This document shows positions 8,350-16,802 of a DNA stretch of 44,984 nt, in pieces. Origin of the DNA: an uncultured Dorea sp. Its GTDB lineage: Bacteria > Bacillota > Clostridia > Lachnospirales > Lachnospiraceae. A program made the position numbers and the translations under genes. Positions within the stretch are counted from its first letter, which is position 1; the number at the start of each line of letters is the position of its first letter. Below the pieces are notes generated by a model, which worked only from the letters and a program-made list of their open reading frames with translations, made no database searches and was not told the origin of the DNA. Where the stretch lies: the NCBI GenBank assembly GCA_910578455.1, contig CAJTQA010000027.1, forward strand, positions 1-44,984, in the 5' to 3' direction.

Positions 8350-9218
8350 ACTCTCACAACAATCTCCGACAGGTTATTCATGATTGCCTCCGCTACCTCC
8401 GGCTTATTCATGGAATAAATATGCACATGATTAATCCCATTTGCAAACAGGTCGATAATCTGATCCGTCGCATAGGCAATTCCCGCCTGCTGCATAGCCT
8501 TTGGCTCGTCCCCGAACCGCTCTAATACGTCAACAAACCTCTGGGGCAGCACTGTGCCGGACATATCGCAGATCCGTTTCATCTGTTTTTTATTTGTCAC
8601 CGGCATAATTCCCGGCAGTACAGGCACAACAATCCCTTTCTCCCGGATCTTATACAGGAAATTATAGAAAATGCTGTTCTCGAAAAACATCTGTGTCGTG
8701 AGGAAATCCACACCGCAGTCCACTTTATGCTTTAAATTGCCGATATCGTCTTTCTTTCGCTCTGCCTCCACATGACCCTCCGGATAGCAGGCCGCGCCGA
8801 TGCAGAAATCCCCCTGCTCTTTAATCTCCTCAATCAGTTCGCTTGCATATTTATACTGATTTGGGAGAGGGAATTCGGATTCTTTCGGGATATCCCCCCG
8901 GAGAGCCAGGATATTCTCAATATTGTTCTTCCCGAGCTGCCGGATCACTTCGTGGACGTGCTCCCTGGTGGATGAGACGCAGGTCAGGTGGGCAAGGCTC
9001 GTCACTCCCAGGTCATCCTTGATATGTGAGGCAATATTTACCGTATTCTTGCTTGTTCCGCCGCCGGCGCCATATGTAACGCTGATGTAGGATGGTTTCA
9101 GCGCCGCTATCTTGTCCGTCGCCGCAAGCACGCTCTCAAACCCTGCGTCTGTCTTCGGCGGAAACACCTCGAAAGAAATATGCGGCTCTGTTTCTTTTAA
9201 AATGTCTTTAATCTTCAT
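8346..9218 (-). CDS. metF: Methylenetetrahydrofolate reductase
   Basis: Reduces 5,10-methylene-THF to 5-methyl-THF, the methyl donor for the MetH encoded downstream. The start MKIKDILKE is 9 bases after AAGGAG; the ATG nine bases upstream would abut that site. This gives 290 residues, the usual size. Family blocks include ISFEVFPPK near residue 14, SVTYGAGGGTS near 46, LTCV near 78, ALRGD near 105, and a TQMFF segment near 180. It is the first gene of the metF-activation-metH unit. The 104 bases upstream hold a promoter and the glgA terminator but no room for a SAM riboswitch. Confidence 0.96.
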   Translation of the reverse strand: MKIKDILKETEPHISFEVFPPKTDAGFESVLAATDKIAALKPSYISVTYGAGGGTSKNTVNIASHIKDDLGVTSLAHLTCVSSTREHVHEVIRQLGKNNIENILALRGDIPKESEFPLPNQYKYASELIEEIKEQGDFCIGAACYPEGHVEAERKKDDIGNLKHKVDCGVDFLTTQMFFENSIFYNFLYKIREKGIVVPVLPGIMPVTNKKQMKRICDMSGTVLPQRFVDVLERFGDEPKAMQQAGIAYATDQIIDLFANGINHVHIYSMNKPEVAEAIMNNLSEIVVRV

Positions 9219-9245
9219 AGCTATCATCTCCTTAATATGTTATAT

Positions 9246-9274
9246 ACAATAAAACAAAACCGCCTAAAATGCAA
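9246..9274 (-). promoter_or_regulatory. Probable metF promoter
   Basis: Minus-strand TTGCAT (9269-9274) and TATTGT (9246-9251) are 17 bases apart. Each matches the sigma-A consensus at 4 of 6 positions. It sits immediately after the T run of the glgA terminator. Confidence 0.55.
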
Positions 9275-9275
9275 G

Positions 9276-9307
9276 AAAAAATAGCCACTGCCCCAAAGAG
9301 CAATGGC
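9276..9307 (-). terminator. Terminator of glgA
   Basis: A 10-bp stem (9284-9293 with 9298-9307) with a 4-base loop is followed on the minus strand by six T. Its two imperfect pairs are G-U in the minus-strand transcript but A-C on the plus strand, which fits termination of glgA, ending at 9323. Confidence 0.85.
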
Positions 9308-9322
9308 CATTCTTTACTTGTT

Positions 9323-10759
9323 TTACATACTTTCATACAAATCTTCATACTGCTTTGCGGAACTCTTCCATGAAAAATCCTTGTTCATCCCACGCTCCAC
9401 GATCTTATTCCAGTCGCGCTTCTTATCGTAATAGATTCGTTCTGCGTACCTCACTGTCGCCATCATCTCATGGGCGTTGTAATTTGTGAAGCTAAAGCCT
9501 GTTCCGGTCTTCTCATACTCATTGTATGCCTCCACCGTATCCTTAAGGCCTCCCGTCTCCCTCACGATCGGCACGGTCCCGTACCTTAAGCTCATCAGCT
9601 GGCTCAAGCCGCATGGCTCAAACAGAGACGGCATCAGGAACGCGTCGGACGCCGCGTAGATCCTGTGAGACATAGGCTCTGAATAGTAGATGTTGGCAGA
9701 TACCTTTCCCGGATACTTCCATGCAAAGTGGCGGAACATATTCTCATACTGCTCCTCACCCGTTCCCAGCACCACGATCTGAATCGCATCCTGGCAGAGC
9801 TCATCAAGGACGTAAGCCACCAGATCAAAGCCTTTCTGATCTGTCAGGCGCGACACAACGCCTATCATCATCGTCTTTGCATCCTGCTCAAGCCCAAGAT
9901 CCTTCTGCAGCTCTATCTTATTTTTGATCTTCTCCTTACGGAAATTTCCTGCCGTGTAATTTGCCGTAATGTGCGGGTCTGTCTCCGGGTTGAAATCTTC
10001 ATAGTCAATCCCGTTCACGATGCCGGACAGGCAGTTGGAACGAGCATTGATAAGCCCGTCCAGCCTCTCGCCGTAGAAGGGCATCTTAATCTCCTCCGCA
10101 TATGTGTTGCTCACCGTCGTCACTCTGTCCGCATACACGATACCGCCTTTTAAGTAGTTAGCGTCCTTGTACGCCTCTAGCTTGTCCGGCGCAAAATAAT
10201 ACTGTGGAAGCCCCGTAATATCCCTCACGCGTTTCGTATCCCACGTTCCCTGGAATTTTAAATTATGTATTGTCATGATCGTTTTAATTCCGCGGTAATA
10301 TTCATTTCCAAACCGGAAGTTATCAAGGAAAATCGGCACAAGCCCTGTCTGCCAGTCATGGCAGTGTATGATGTCCGGACGGAAATCAATCAGCGGAAGC
10401 GAGCTTAACACAGCCTTTGAAAAAAACGCAAACTTTTCTATATCGGCATACATATCACCATACGGCGCAAATCCGTTAAAGTAATATTCGTTATCTATAA
10501 AATAATATGTCACTCCCTCATGTACAGTCTCCAGAACGCCCACATACTGTTTTCTCCAGTTAAGATCCATATAGAAATGCGTCTTATACTGTAATTTTTC
10601 TTTCCATGCATCTTTCATACACATGTATTTGGGCAGCATAACCCTTACATCGTACTTTTCCTTATCAAAATATTTGGGCAGGGACCCGGCTACGTCCGCC
10701 AATCCTCCTGTCTTTATAAATGGCACAGCCTCCGAAGTTGCAAAAAGTATTTTCTTCAT
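9323..10759 (-). CDS. glgA: Glycogen synthase (ADP-glucose, GT5)
   Basis: Extends alpha-1,4-glucan from ADP-glucose for carbon storage. The start MKKILFATSEAVPF has GGAGG seven bases upstream and gives 478 residues, the normal length. The N-terminal KTGGL motif at residues 16-20 binds ADP-glucose. HDWQTGL lies near 140, and the C-terminal Rossmann domain carries the FEPCGLSQL segment and ETGGLKDTV. No other glg genes are next to it. It has its own terminator and a TATAAT embedded in an inverted repeat at 10777-10804, so it is a single-gene unit. Confidence 0.96.
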   Translation of the reverse strand: MKKILFATSEAVPFIKTGGLADVAGSLPKYFDKEKYDVRVMLPKYMCMKDAWKEKLQYKTHFYMDLNWRKQYVGVLETVHEGVTYYFIDNEYYFNGFAPYGDMYADIEKFAFFSKAVLSSLPLIDFRPDIIHCHDWQTGLVPIFLDNFRFGNEYYRGIKTIMTIHNLKFQGTWDTKRVRDITGLPQYYFAPDKLEAYKDANYLKGGIVYADRVTTVSNTYAEEIKMPFYGERLDGLINARSNCLSGIVNGIDYEDFNPETDPHITANYTAGNFRKEKIKNKIELQKDLGLEQDAKTMMIGVVSRLTDQKGFDLVAYVLDELCQDAIQIVVLGTGEEQYENMFRHFAWKYPGKVSANIYYSEPMSHRIYAASDAFLMPSLFEPCGLSQLMSLRYGTVPIVRETGGLKDTVEAYNEYEKTGTGFSFTNYNAHEMMATVRYAERIYYDKKRDWNKIVERGMNKDFSWKSSAKQYEDLYESM

Positions 10760-10776
10760 GATTCTTCCTCCCATTC

Positions 10777-10804
10777 GCGGTATAAACTAAACTTATTATA
10801 CCGC
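10777..10804 (-). promoter_or_regulatory. Perfect inverted repeat over the glgA -10 element
   Basis: GCGGTATAA (10777-10785) and TTATACCGC (10796-10804) form perfect 9-base arms around a 10-base spacer. The upstream arm contains a consensus TATAAT on the minus strand (10795-10800). No good -35 is seen at 16-18 bases. The transcription start would fall inside the repeat, so it could be an operator at the start site or a 5'-end hairpin. Confidence 0.6.
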
Positions 10805-10827
10805 ACTTTCCAAAAGAAAGAAAGTAC

Positions 10828-11619
10828 TTATCTGTTTTTATATTCTAATCTGATGGTATCTGCAATCAGCGCAATAAATTCAGAGTTCGTCGGTTTCCCC
10901 TTCCCGTTGCTTACCGTATAGCCAAAAAGGTCGTCAAGCGTGTCCAGCTTCCCCCTGCTCCACGCAACCTCAATGGCATGCCTGATTGCTCTTTCTACTC
11001 TGCTTGATGTTGTCTGATGGCGTTTTGCTATCGTCGGATATAAGATCTTCGTTATCGCATTCAGCACATCCATATCCTCCACCGCCATGATGATTCCGTC
11101 TCTCAGGTAATGATAGCCCTTTATGTGCGCCGGAATCCCGATCTCATGTATCATGTCGGTTACCCGCGCCTCAAGGTTTACTGAAGGACGTTTTTCCTCC
11201 TGCTGCGGCCTGGCTTTCACGCCTCCTGTCTCGCTTTTCAACATCTGTCTGGCGCTCTTGACACGATTAAGCACCATTTCATTGTTAAAAGGCTTTAAAA
11301 TGTAATAGTTTGCCCCTTTTTTAAATGCATCTTCCGTAATTCTTTCCTGTCCGATTGCTGTTATCACGATAAAGTTTGGTTGTTTCTTTATCTCTTTATC
11401 ATGGTTGATCTGTTCCATAACACTCAGTCCATCCATTTTCGGCATAATCAGATCCAGCAAGACAACATCTGGCTGTTTGTCCCTGATCAGCTCATAGGCG
11501 TCCTCTCCATTATTCGCTTTACCGACTAAGTTAAGCTCCTTGTCTGAACCGATAACGTCGCCTAATAGTTCCAAAATTCTTTCATTATCATCGGCAATTG
11601 CCACACTTATCTCGCTCAT
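10828..11619 (-). CDS. spo0A: Sporulation master regulator Spo0A
   Basis: Response regulator that commits the cell to sporulation by binding 0A boxes when phosphorylated. The receiver domain (about 1-120) has the acidic pair Asp10/Asp11, phosphoacceptor Asp56 in VVLLDLIMP and Lys109 in ILKPF. The DNA-binding effector domain (about 150-263) contains the recognition-helix region TTSSRVERAIRHAIE. The 263 residues match the family. AAAGGGGG precedes the ATG. It follows spoIVB at a distance of 213 bases and has its own vegetative-type promoter. Confidence 0.98.
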   Translation of the reverse strand: MSEISVAIADDNERILELLGDVIGSDKELNLVGKANNGEDAYELIRDKQPDVVLLDLIMPKMDGLSVMEQINHDKEIKKQPNFIVITAIGQERITEDAFKKGANYYILKPFNNEMVLNRVKSARQMLKSETGGVKARPQQEEKRPSVNLEARVTDMIHEIGIPAHIKGYHYLRDGIIMAVEDMDVLNAITKILYPTIAKRHQTTSSRVERAIRHAIEVAWSRGKLDTLDDLFGYTVSNGKGKPTNSEFIALIADTIRLEYKNR

Positions 11620-11664
11620 ATTACGAAATCCCCCTTTCTTTATTATCTAAACGTGTCACGTCAC

Positions 11665-11694
11665 ATTATAATCGTTCGTAATATGGCAATACAA
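11665..11694 (-). promoter_or_regulatory. Probable sigma-A promoter of spo0A
   Basis: Minus-strand TTGTAT (11689-11694) and TATAAT (11665-11670) are 18 bases apart. A perfect inverted repeat ACGTG-A-CACGT (11651-11661) follows at the expected start site. Upstream, AGTCGAA (11734-11740) matches the 0A-box consensus TGTCGAA in 6 of 7 positions, possibly reflecting autoregulation. Confidence 0.6.
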
Positions 11695-11832
11695 GAAAAT
11701 GCTGTCGCTTAAATTATTATAATTCCTTCCTTTTTCGACTGACTTTTTGTAGATTATATATTTTTATGCGCTTTTCGTAAAACTGCGACTGCAAACGCCG
11801 TCGATTCTTGTTTGCCGGCCTTTTTATTTTCT

Positions 11833-12891
11833 TTATTGATCTAACATATTTTCGATAAAGATGCCGTATCCTTTCGCCGGATTATTTACAAAGACATGGG
11901 TGACCGCCCCGATTATCTTTCCTTCCTGAAGGATAGGAGAGCCGCTCATCCCCTGTACGATGCCCCCCGTAACTTTAAGGAGCTCCTTGTCTGTCACCTT
12001 AAGGATGATTCCCTTATTGACCTCAGGCGTTGTAAAATCTATACCTGTAATCTCGACATCATACTCCCTGACCTTCCCCTCTACCGCGCACCGGATCGTT
12101 GCAGGTCCTTCCTTTATCTCCTCTTTCTTTGCGACGCGCACAGGGGTCTGGTCTGAAAACAGCGTGTCAATCCGGTCAATAACTCCGAAAATTCCGGCAT
12201 CTGTGTTTTTTGTGATACTGCCGAGAATATTATAATTGTTATAGATAATGATTCCTTCCATCCCTCCCGGCACACCGTCCGCACCCTTCTGGATGTCCTT
12301 TATGCTGGTGGTGTAGAGCGTTCCGCCCGAAATCCTGAGTAGCTCGTTGGTATCCACGTCATGTATTCCGTGCCCCAGCGCCCCGAACCTGCTCTGCGCG
12401 TCCAGGAAGGTGACCGTTCCAAGCCCCTGTGCATTATCCCTTACCCATATCCCCAGCTTATACTCATCTGCCCCCGCCTTCACAGCTTCCGTCTTTACCT
12501 GTATTTTTTCATTATTCCTGCGGATTTCCAATACCACGTCATCGCTGTCGAGCATCTTTACGGCGGAGATCAGCTGGGATTTGTCCTTAATCTCCTGGTG
12601 ATTGATTGCTGTAATGTAGTCTCCCGCCTTTACCTTGTGGGCAGAGGGTTCCTGCTTCATCCCGTCAATGCCGGTAATCTTGTCCGTTCCGAGAACCATC
12701 ACGCCTTTTGTCTCAAGGTAGATTCCGATCGGCATCCCTCCCGGAATGACCATCGTCTCCTCCGAAGTTCCGGCGCTCACCTCCTGGCGGAACATCTTCT
12801 TTTTGCTGTCAATGATGCAATAGCCGCCCCCAACCGAAACGGTGAACACTAAAACCATGATTAAGATTCTTCTGTACCAATATCTACGCAT
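11833..12891 (-). CDS. spoIVB: SpoIVB signalling peptidase (family S55)
   Basis: Forespore-secreted serine peptidase that triggers pro-sigma-K processing in the mother cell. The ATG start (MRRYWYRRILI) follows AAAGGG at a 6-base spacing and is preferred to a GTG 18 bases upstream. The 352 residues contain a membrane anchor (about 8-27), a PDZ domain (about 55-135) and the S55 peptidase domain. The proposed triad is His174 in GALGH, Asp301 in VTDKE and Ser316 in GMSGSP. The spacings equal those remembered for the B. subtilis triad (236, 363, 378). It lies between recN and spo0A, the usual clostridial order. A sigma-F/G promoter was not found with confidence. Confidence 0.96.
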   Translation of the reverse strand: MRRYWYRRILIMVLVFTVSVGGGYCIIDSKKKMFRQEVSAGTSEETMVIPGGMPIGIYLETKGVMVLGTDKITGIDGMKQEPSAHKVKAGDYITAINHQEIKDKSQLISAVKMLDSDDVVLEIRRNNEKIQVKTEAVKAGADEYKLGIWVRDNAQGLGTVTFLDAQSRFGALGHGIHDVDTNELLRISGGTLYTTSIKDIQKGADGVPGGMEGIIIYNNYNILGSITKNTDAGIFGVIDRIDTLFSDQTPVRVAKKEEIKEGPATIRCAVEGKVREYDVEITGIDFTTPEVNKGIILKVTDKELLKVTGGIVQGMSGSPILQEGKIIGAVTHVFVNNPAKGYGIFIENMLDQ

Positions 12892-12928
12892 AACAATCCC
12901 TTTCTTCACTCATACTTATGTCATATAC

Positions 12929-12961
12929 AAAAAAAGACAGATATCTGATCAGATATCTATC
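12929..12961 (-). terminator. Terminator after recN, end of the yqhY-recN operon
   Basis: A 20-base perfect palindrome (12939-12958) is extended by further pairs to 12936-12961 and followed on the minus strand by a run of seven T. It lies between the recN stop and spoIVB, so spoIVB should have its own promoter. Confidence 0.85.
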
Positions 12962-12991
12962 CTTTAGTATGTGAAGAAATTCTTTTTTCAA

Positions 12992-14671
12992 TCAGTTTAT
13001 TTTTACCTGTTTTGCAAGTTCCTTCATTTCTTTTGCATTTTCGATGACAGCATCCGTGATTTTCGCGCCCCCAAGTATCCTCGCGAGCTCGTCCACCGAC
13101 TCCTCCTCGCCCAACAGGCGGATTCCGGTGCTCGTATCCATGTCGCCCACATTTTTTTCAATCACATAATGGCAGTCTGCCATCGCTGCTATCTGAGCAA
13201 GGTGGGTAATGCAGATCACCTGATGTTTCCTTCCGATCACCGACATCTTCTCCGACACCTTCTGCGCCGTACGCCCGCTGATCCCTACATCTATCTCATC
13301 AAAGATCAGAGTCTCTATCGCATCCCGGTCCGCCATCACCGTCTTTATGGCAAGCATGATCCTTGACAGCTCTCCTCCGGACGCCACATTGGCAAGAGGC
13401 CTTACCGGCTGGCCGGGATTTAACGATATCATAAATTCAGCGCTGTCTTTTCCGTTCCCTGTATAGTCTTTTAAGCTGTCAAACCGGATCTCGAACTTTA
13501 CTTCCGGGAAGTTCAGCTCCTTAAGCCCCTCCTCAATAGATTTTTCTAAGATCTTCGCCTGCTCTTTCCTGCATTTCGTAAGTTTCTTTGAATGTGAGCT
13601 TAATGTCTTCTCCGCCCTGTCACGCTTTTTTGCCAGATCTGCCGCATAATTTTCATAATCCTCAAGTTTCACGATCTTTTCTTTCTGCCTGTCACAGTAC
13701 TTGAGGATTTCCTGTATGCTGCCGGCATACTTTGTCTTCAGGCGGTTCAGCTCGTTCAGCCGCTTTTCCGTATCGTAAAAGTCTTCCTCTGAAAATTCAA
13801 ATCCCTTGCTGTAGCCTAACAGCTCCCTGTTAAAGTCGTTTAAAAGGCTGTCGATTTCCGCAAGCTGCTGGCAGAGCGACTGCGCTTCAGCGTCATACTC
13901 TCCGATCTCCGACATAGCGCGGATGGCACGGCTCAAATTCTCGCTGGCGCTCTCGTTATCCCCGCTTGTGTAGGCATACGCTTCCGCCACGCTCTCGGCG
14001 ATGCGCTTGCCGTTGGACATCTTCCGGTAAAGGCCCTCAAGCTCCTCATCCTCTCCGGGAAGAAGGCCCGCCTCTGTAATCTCGTCCACCTCAAACTGCA
14101 GAAACCCAAGCTCCTTTGCCCGCTGCGCCTCATCCATGGCGGATTCCTCAAGCTCCTTCTTATATTTCCGGTAATCGGCAAAGGCTTCCCGGACAGCTGC
14201 CTTAAGCTCCTTCATGTCCTCCCCTGCAAAGGAATCCACGATCTCCAGATGGTTTTTCGTGTGCAGAAGCGACTGATGCTCATGCTGCCCGTGTATATCG
14301 ATCAGCAGCGCGGCAGCCTCTTTCAATCGCGCCATCGTCACCGTCTCCCCGTTGATCCGGCTCACGCTGCGCCCGTCCATCAGCCGGCGGCTCAGCGTCA
14401 CCATCCCGTCCTCCGGGAACACGTCAAGGTTCTTAAGCCCCTCCTTAAGCTTTTCGTTCTCCGCACAAAACGTCAGCTCTACAAAGCCGAAATCCGCCCC
14501 CTGACGGATGATATCCTTTGTGTACCTTCCGCCAAGGGCAAGGTTCACAGAGCCGAGAATAATGGATTTCCCGGCTCCCGTCTCACCTGTCAGTATATTT
14601 AACCCTTCTTTAAAGTCAACCTCTATCTCGTCGATCAAAGCGAGATTCTTCACATGTACGCTCTGTAACAT
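12992..14671 (-). CDS. recN: DNA repair protein RecN
   Basis: SMC-like ATPase acting early at double-strand breaks. The 559 residues have Walker A GETGAGKS at 29-36, a central coiled coil (about 150-380), the ABC signature VASGGELSR near 430, and a Walker B region ETLIFDEIDVGISG near 455. TAGGAG lies six bases before the ATG. It follows argR with a 9-base gap and is the last gene of the operon. Confidence 0.97.
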   Translation of the reverse strand: MLQSVHVKNLALIDEIEVDFKEGLNILTGETGAGKSIILGSVNLALGGRYTKDIIRQGADFGFVELTFCAENEKLKEGLKNLDVFPEDGMVTLSRRLMDGRSVSRINGETVTMARLKEAAALLIDIHGQHEHQSLLHTKNHLEIVDSFAGEDMKELKAAVREAFADYRKYKKELEESAMDEAQRAKELGFLQFEVDEITEAGLLPGEDEELEGLYRKMSNGKRIAESVAEAYAYTSGDNESASENLSRAIRAMSEIGEYDAEAQSLCQQLAEIDSLLNDFNRELLGYSKGFEFSEEDFYDTEKRLNELNRLKTKYAGSIQEILKYCDRQKEKIVKLEDYENYAADLAKKRDRAEKTLSSHSKKLTKCRKEQAKILEKSIEEGLKELNFPEVKFEIRFDSLKDYTGNGKDSAEFMISLNPGQPVRPLANVASGGELSRIMLAIKTVMADRDAIETLIFDEIDVGISGRTAQKVSEKMSVIGRKHQVICITHLAQIAAMADCHYVIEKNVGDMDTSTGIRLLGEEESVDELARILGGAKITDAVIENAKEMKELAKQVKIN

Positions 14672-14680
14672 ATCAAACTC

Positions 14681-15130
14681 CTACAGGACTATCTTCCTAA
14701 TCTTATCCATAACTTCTACTGTCTCATCCACGCTTCTTACGGCACACATAATCGTATCGTCTCCTGCGATACTGCCTACGATCTCATGCCACTTCATTGC
14801 GTCAAGGGCCGCGCAGACCGCGGACGCCATCCCCGACACCGTCTTTATCACAAGGATATTCTGCGCCATGTCCATGGACACGTATCCATCCCTTAATACC
14901 CGGATGTACTTTTCGCCCATGCCGCTGTCTGAAGACTGGTGGGGCGCATATCTTTGCTTTCCCTCGCCGTCCGGAACCTTTGTGAGCTTCAGGTCCCGAA
15001 TGTCTCTTGACACCGTCGCTTGGGTCACCTTGAACCCCTCGCCGTTTAAATGCTCTGCAAGCTCCTCCTGCGTCTCAATCCGGTACCTGCCGATCAATTC
15101 AAGAATTTTTGCGTGCCTGTTTCCTTTCAT
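14681..15130 (-). CDS. argR: Arginine repressor
   Basis: Arginine-sensing hexameric repressor/activator of arginine metabolism. The 149 residues have an N-terminal winged helix (1 to about 70, TQATVSRDIRDL) and a C-terminal arginine-binding domain with the GDDT motif in SIAGDDTIMCAV. The gene begins 4 bases after the nadK stop, so it is transcribed with the isoprenoid/DNA-repair operon and is not next to arg genes. This placement beside recN is ancestral in Firmicutes. Confidence 0.97.
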   Translation of the reverse strand: MKGNRHAKILELIGRYRIETQEELAEHLNGEGFKVTQATVSRDIRDLKLTKVPDGEGKQRYAPHQSSDSGMGEKYIRVLRDGYVSMDMAQNILVIKTVSGMASAVCAALDAMKWHEIVGSIAGDDTIMCAVRSVDETVEVMDKIRKIVL

Positions 15131-15134
15131 GTCC

Positions 15135-15968
15135 TTAATTTCCTTTCATTTTCCGGCGCAAGATTTCCAGAAAGCTCATCCTGCTCAGCCGGATAAGCTT
15201 TGTCGCCGCCTCTGCTTTTCTCACCGTCACCCGGTCTCCGGTCTTCAGCGAGACTACATCCGCCCCGTCAAAGGTGGTAAACACCTCCTCCGTTCCGCCG
15301 CCCCTGCCTTTTCCAATCTCAATCACGATCTCGTCGTCTGCCGACAGCACGATGCTGCTTGTATTGAGCGCGTGGGAGCAGATGGGCGTGATCACGATGA
15401 GCGCTGCCGTCGGCTCCACGATAGGGCCTCCCGCGGAGAGATTGTATGCCGTTGAGCCGGTGGGGGTGCTGATGATGATTCCGTCCGCCTCATAGGAGTT
15501 TAAAAGCTCTCCGTTGACATAGAGCCGGAAATGTATCACGCGCAGGACCCCTTTTCTCGTGACGACGATATCGTTTAGCGCCACATCCTCCCCGCCGTTC
15601 TCAAAACAGCCTTCGAGCATCATCCGGCTCTCCTGGGCATAGTTCCCTGAAACAAGCTGCTGCACGGCTTCCTCGATGCCGCCAAGCTCCACTTCCGTGA
15701 GATACCCCAGCGTTCCCATATTGATTCCCAGTATGGGAACATCCCTTTTATGCAGCACTCTCGCCACCTCGATAAGGCTCCCGTCACCCCCGATCACAAT
15801 CGCACAGTCCAGCCTGTCCGGAACAGATCCTTTTATAATTCTTTTATCCGCGTCTTTCCGGCAGAGTATGCAGCTTTTCCCTTCCGCCTCCAAAAGCTCT
15901 TTCACATGATTGGTTACGATATAGTCCGGGTCTTTCCCGTCGTTTGTAACAATATAAAATGTATCCAT
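15135..15968 (-). CDS. nadK: NAD kinase
   Basis: Phosphorylates NAD to NADP. The 277 residues contain the GGDGS motif at 60-64 with catalytic Asp62, the ILGINMGTLGYLTE segment near 85-98, and a TPTGSTAYNLSAGGP segment near 175. The length is normal. The ribosome site is weak (GAAAGAAG). It lies between tlyA and argR, 21 bases after the tlyA stop. Confidence 0.97.
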   Translation of the reverse strand: MDTFYIVTNDGKDPDYIVTNHVKELLEAEGKSCILCRKDADKRIIKGSVPDRLDCAIVIGGDGSLIEVARVLHKRDVPILGINMGTLGYLTEVELGGIEEAVQQLVSGNYAQESRMMLEGCFENGGEDVALNDIVVTRKGVLRVIHFRLYVNGELLNSYEADGIIISTPTGSTAYNLSAGGPIVEPTAALIVITPICSHALNTSSIVLSADDEIVIEIGKGRGGGTEEVFTTFDGADVVSLKTGDRVTVRKAEAATKLIRLSRMSFLEILRRKMKGN

Positions 15969-15989
15969 CTGTTTATGCTTCTTTCATTC

Positions 15990-16802
15990 TTATGTGGCAG
16001 CCAGCGTCTCAAATGCCCTCTCTACCGTTTCCTCTATCTTTACGCCCTCGCACAGAGTTCCTTCTTCCCCGCATTTTTTCAGGTGCACCAGATATTCAAT
16101 ATTTCCTTCCGGCCCCCGTATAGGCGAGAACTCAAGCTCCAGCACATCAAAGCCGTGTTCCCTGGCGTACTCCGTCACCATGCCGATCACCTCTAGGTGG
16201 GTGCTTTTTTCCCTGACCACGCCTTTTTTCCCTACCTTCTCGCGCCCCGCCTCAAACTGGGGCTTTATGAGGGCGACGATCTCCCCGTCCTGCGTCAGGT
16301 ACTCCCGGATAGGCACGAGCACTTTTGTCAGTGAGATAAAAGAGACGTCAATAGAGGAAAAATCAACCGGCTCTCCGATATCTTCCGGTCTTACATAGCG
16401 GATGTTTGTCTTTTCCATGCAGACTACCCTGCTGTCCTGCCGGAGTTTCCAGTCAAGCTGCCCCCTGCCAACGTCAATCGCAAAGACCTTCTTCGCCCCG
16501 TTCTGCAGCATGCAGTCCGTAAATCCTCCTGTGGATGAGCCGACATCCGTACATACCCTGCCCTCCACCGAGACGTTAAAATTTTTAAGCGCTTTCTCAA
16601 GTTTCAGCCCGCCCCTGCTTACATAGGGAAGGGCATGGCCCCTGACCTCTATGCGGGATTCCTCCGAAAACGTGGTTCCCGGCTTATCCTCCTTCTGCCC
16701 CTCCACATATACGTTTCCGGACATGATGACTGCTTTCGCCTTTTCCCTGGACGGCGCCAGATTCCTTTTCACAAGAAGTACGTCTAATCTTTCTTTTTTC
16801 AT
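15990..16802 (-). CDS. tlyA: TlyA-type rRNA 2'-O-methyltransferase
   Basis: Probably methylates ribose in 16S/23S rRNA; older annotations call it hemolysin A. The 270 residues have an S4 RNA-binding domain (1 to about 62) and an FtsJ-like methyltransferase with the SAM motif DVGSSTGGFTDCML at 86-99, followed by AIDVGRGQLDWKLR. Its start overlaps the dxs stop by four bases (ATGA), giving tight translational coupling. Confidence 0.95.
   Translation of the reverse strand: MKKERLDVLLVKRNLAPSREKAKAVIMSGNVYVEGQKEDKPGTTFSEESRIEVRGHALPYVSRGGLKLEKALKNFNVSVEGRVCTDVGSSTGGFTDCMLQNGAKKVFAIDVGRGQLDWKLRQDSRVVCMEKTNIRYVRPEDIGEPVDFSSIDVSFISLTKVLVPIREYLTQDGEIVALIKPQFEAGREKVGKKGVVREKSTHLEVIGMVTEYAREHGFDVLELEFSPIRGPEGNIEYLVHLKKCGEEGTLCEGVKIEETVERAFETLAAT

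Noticed and set aside
12992..13030. CATACTA sequence after recN as a sigma-G -10 for spoIVB
   Set aside because: It lies upstream of the palindromic terminator and has no sigma-G -35, so it is unlikely to drive spoIVB.
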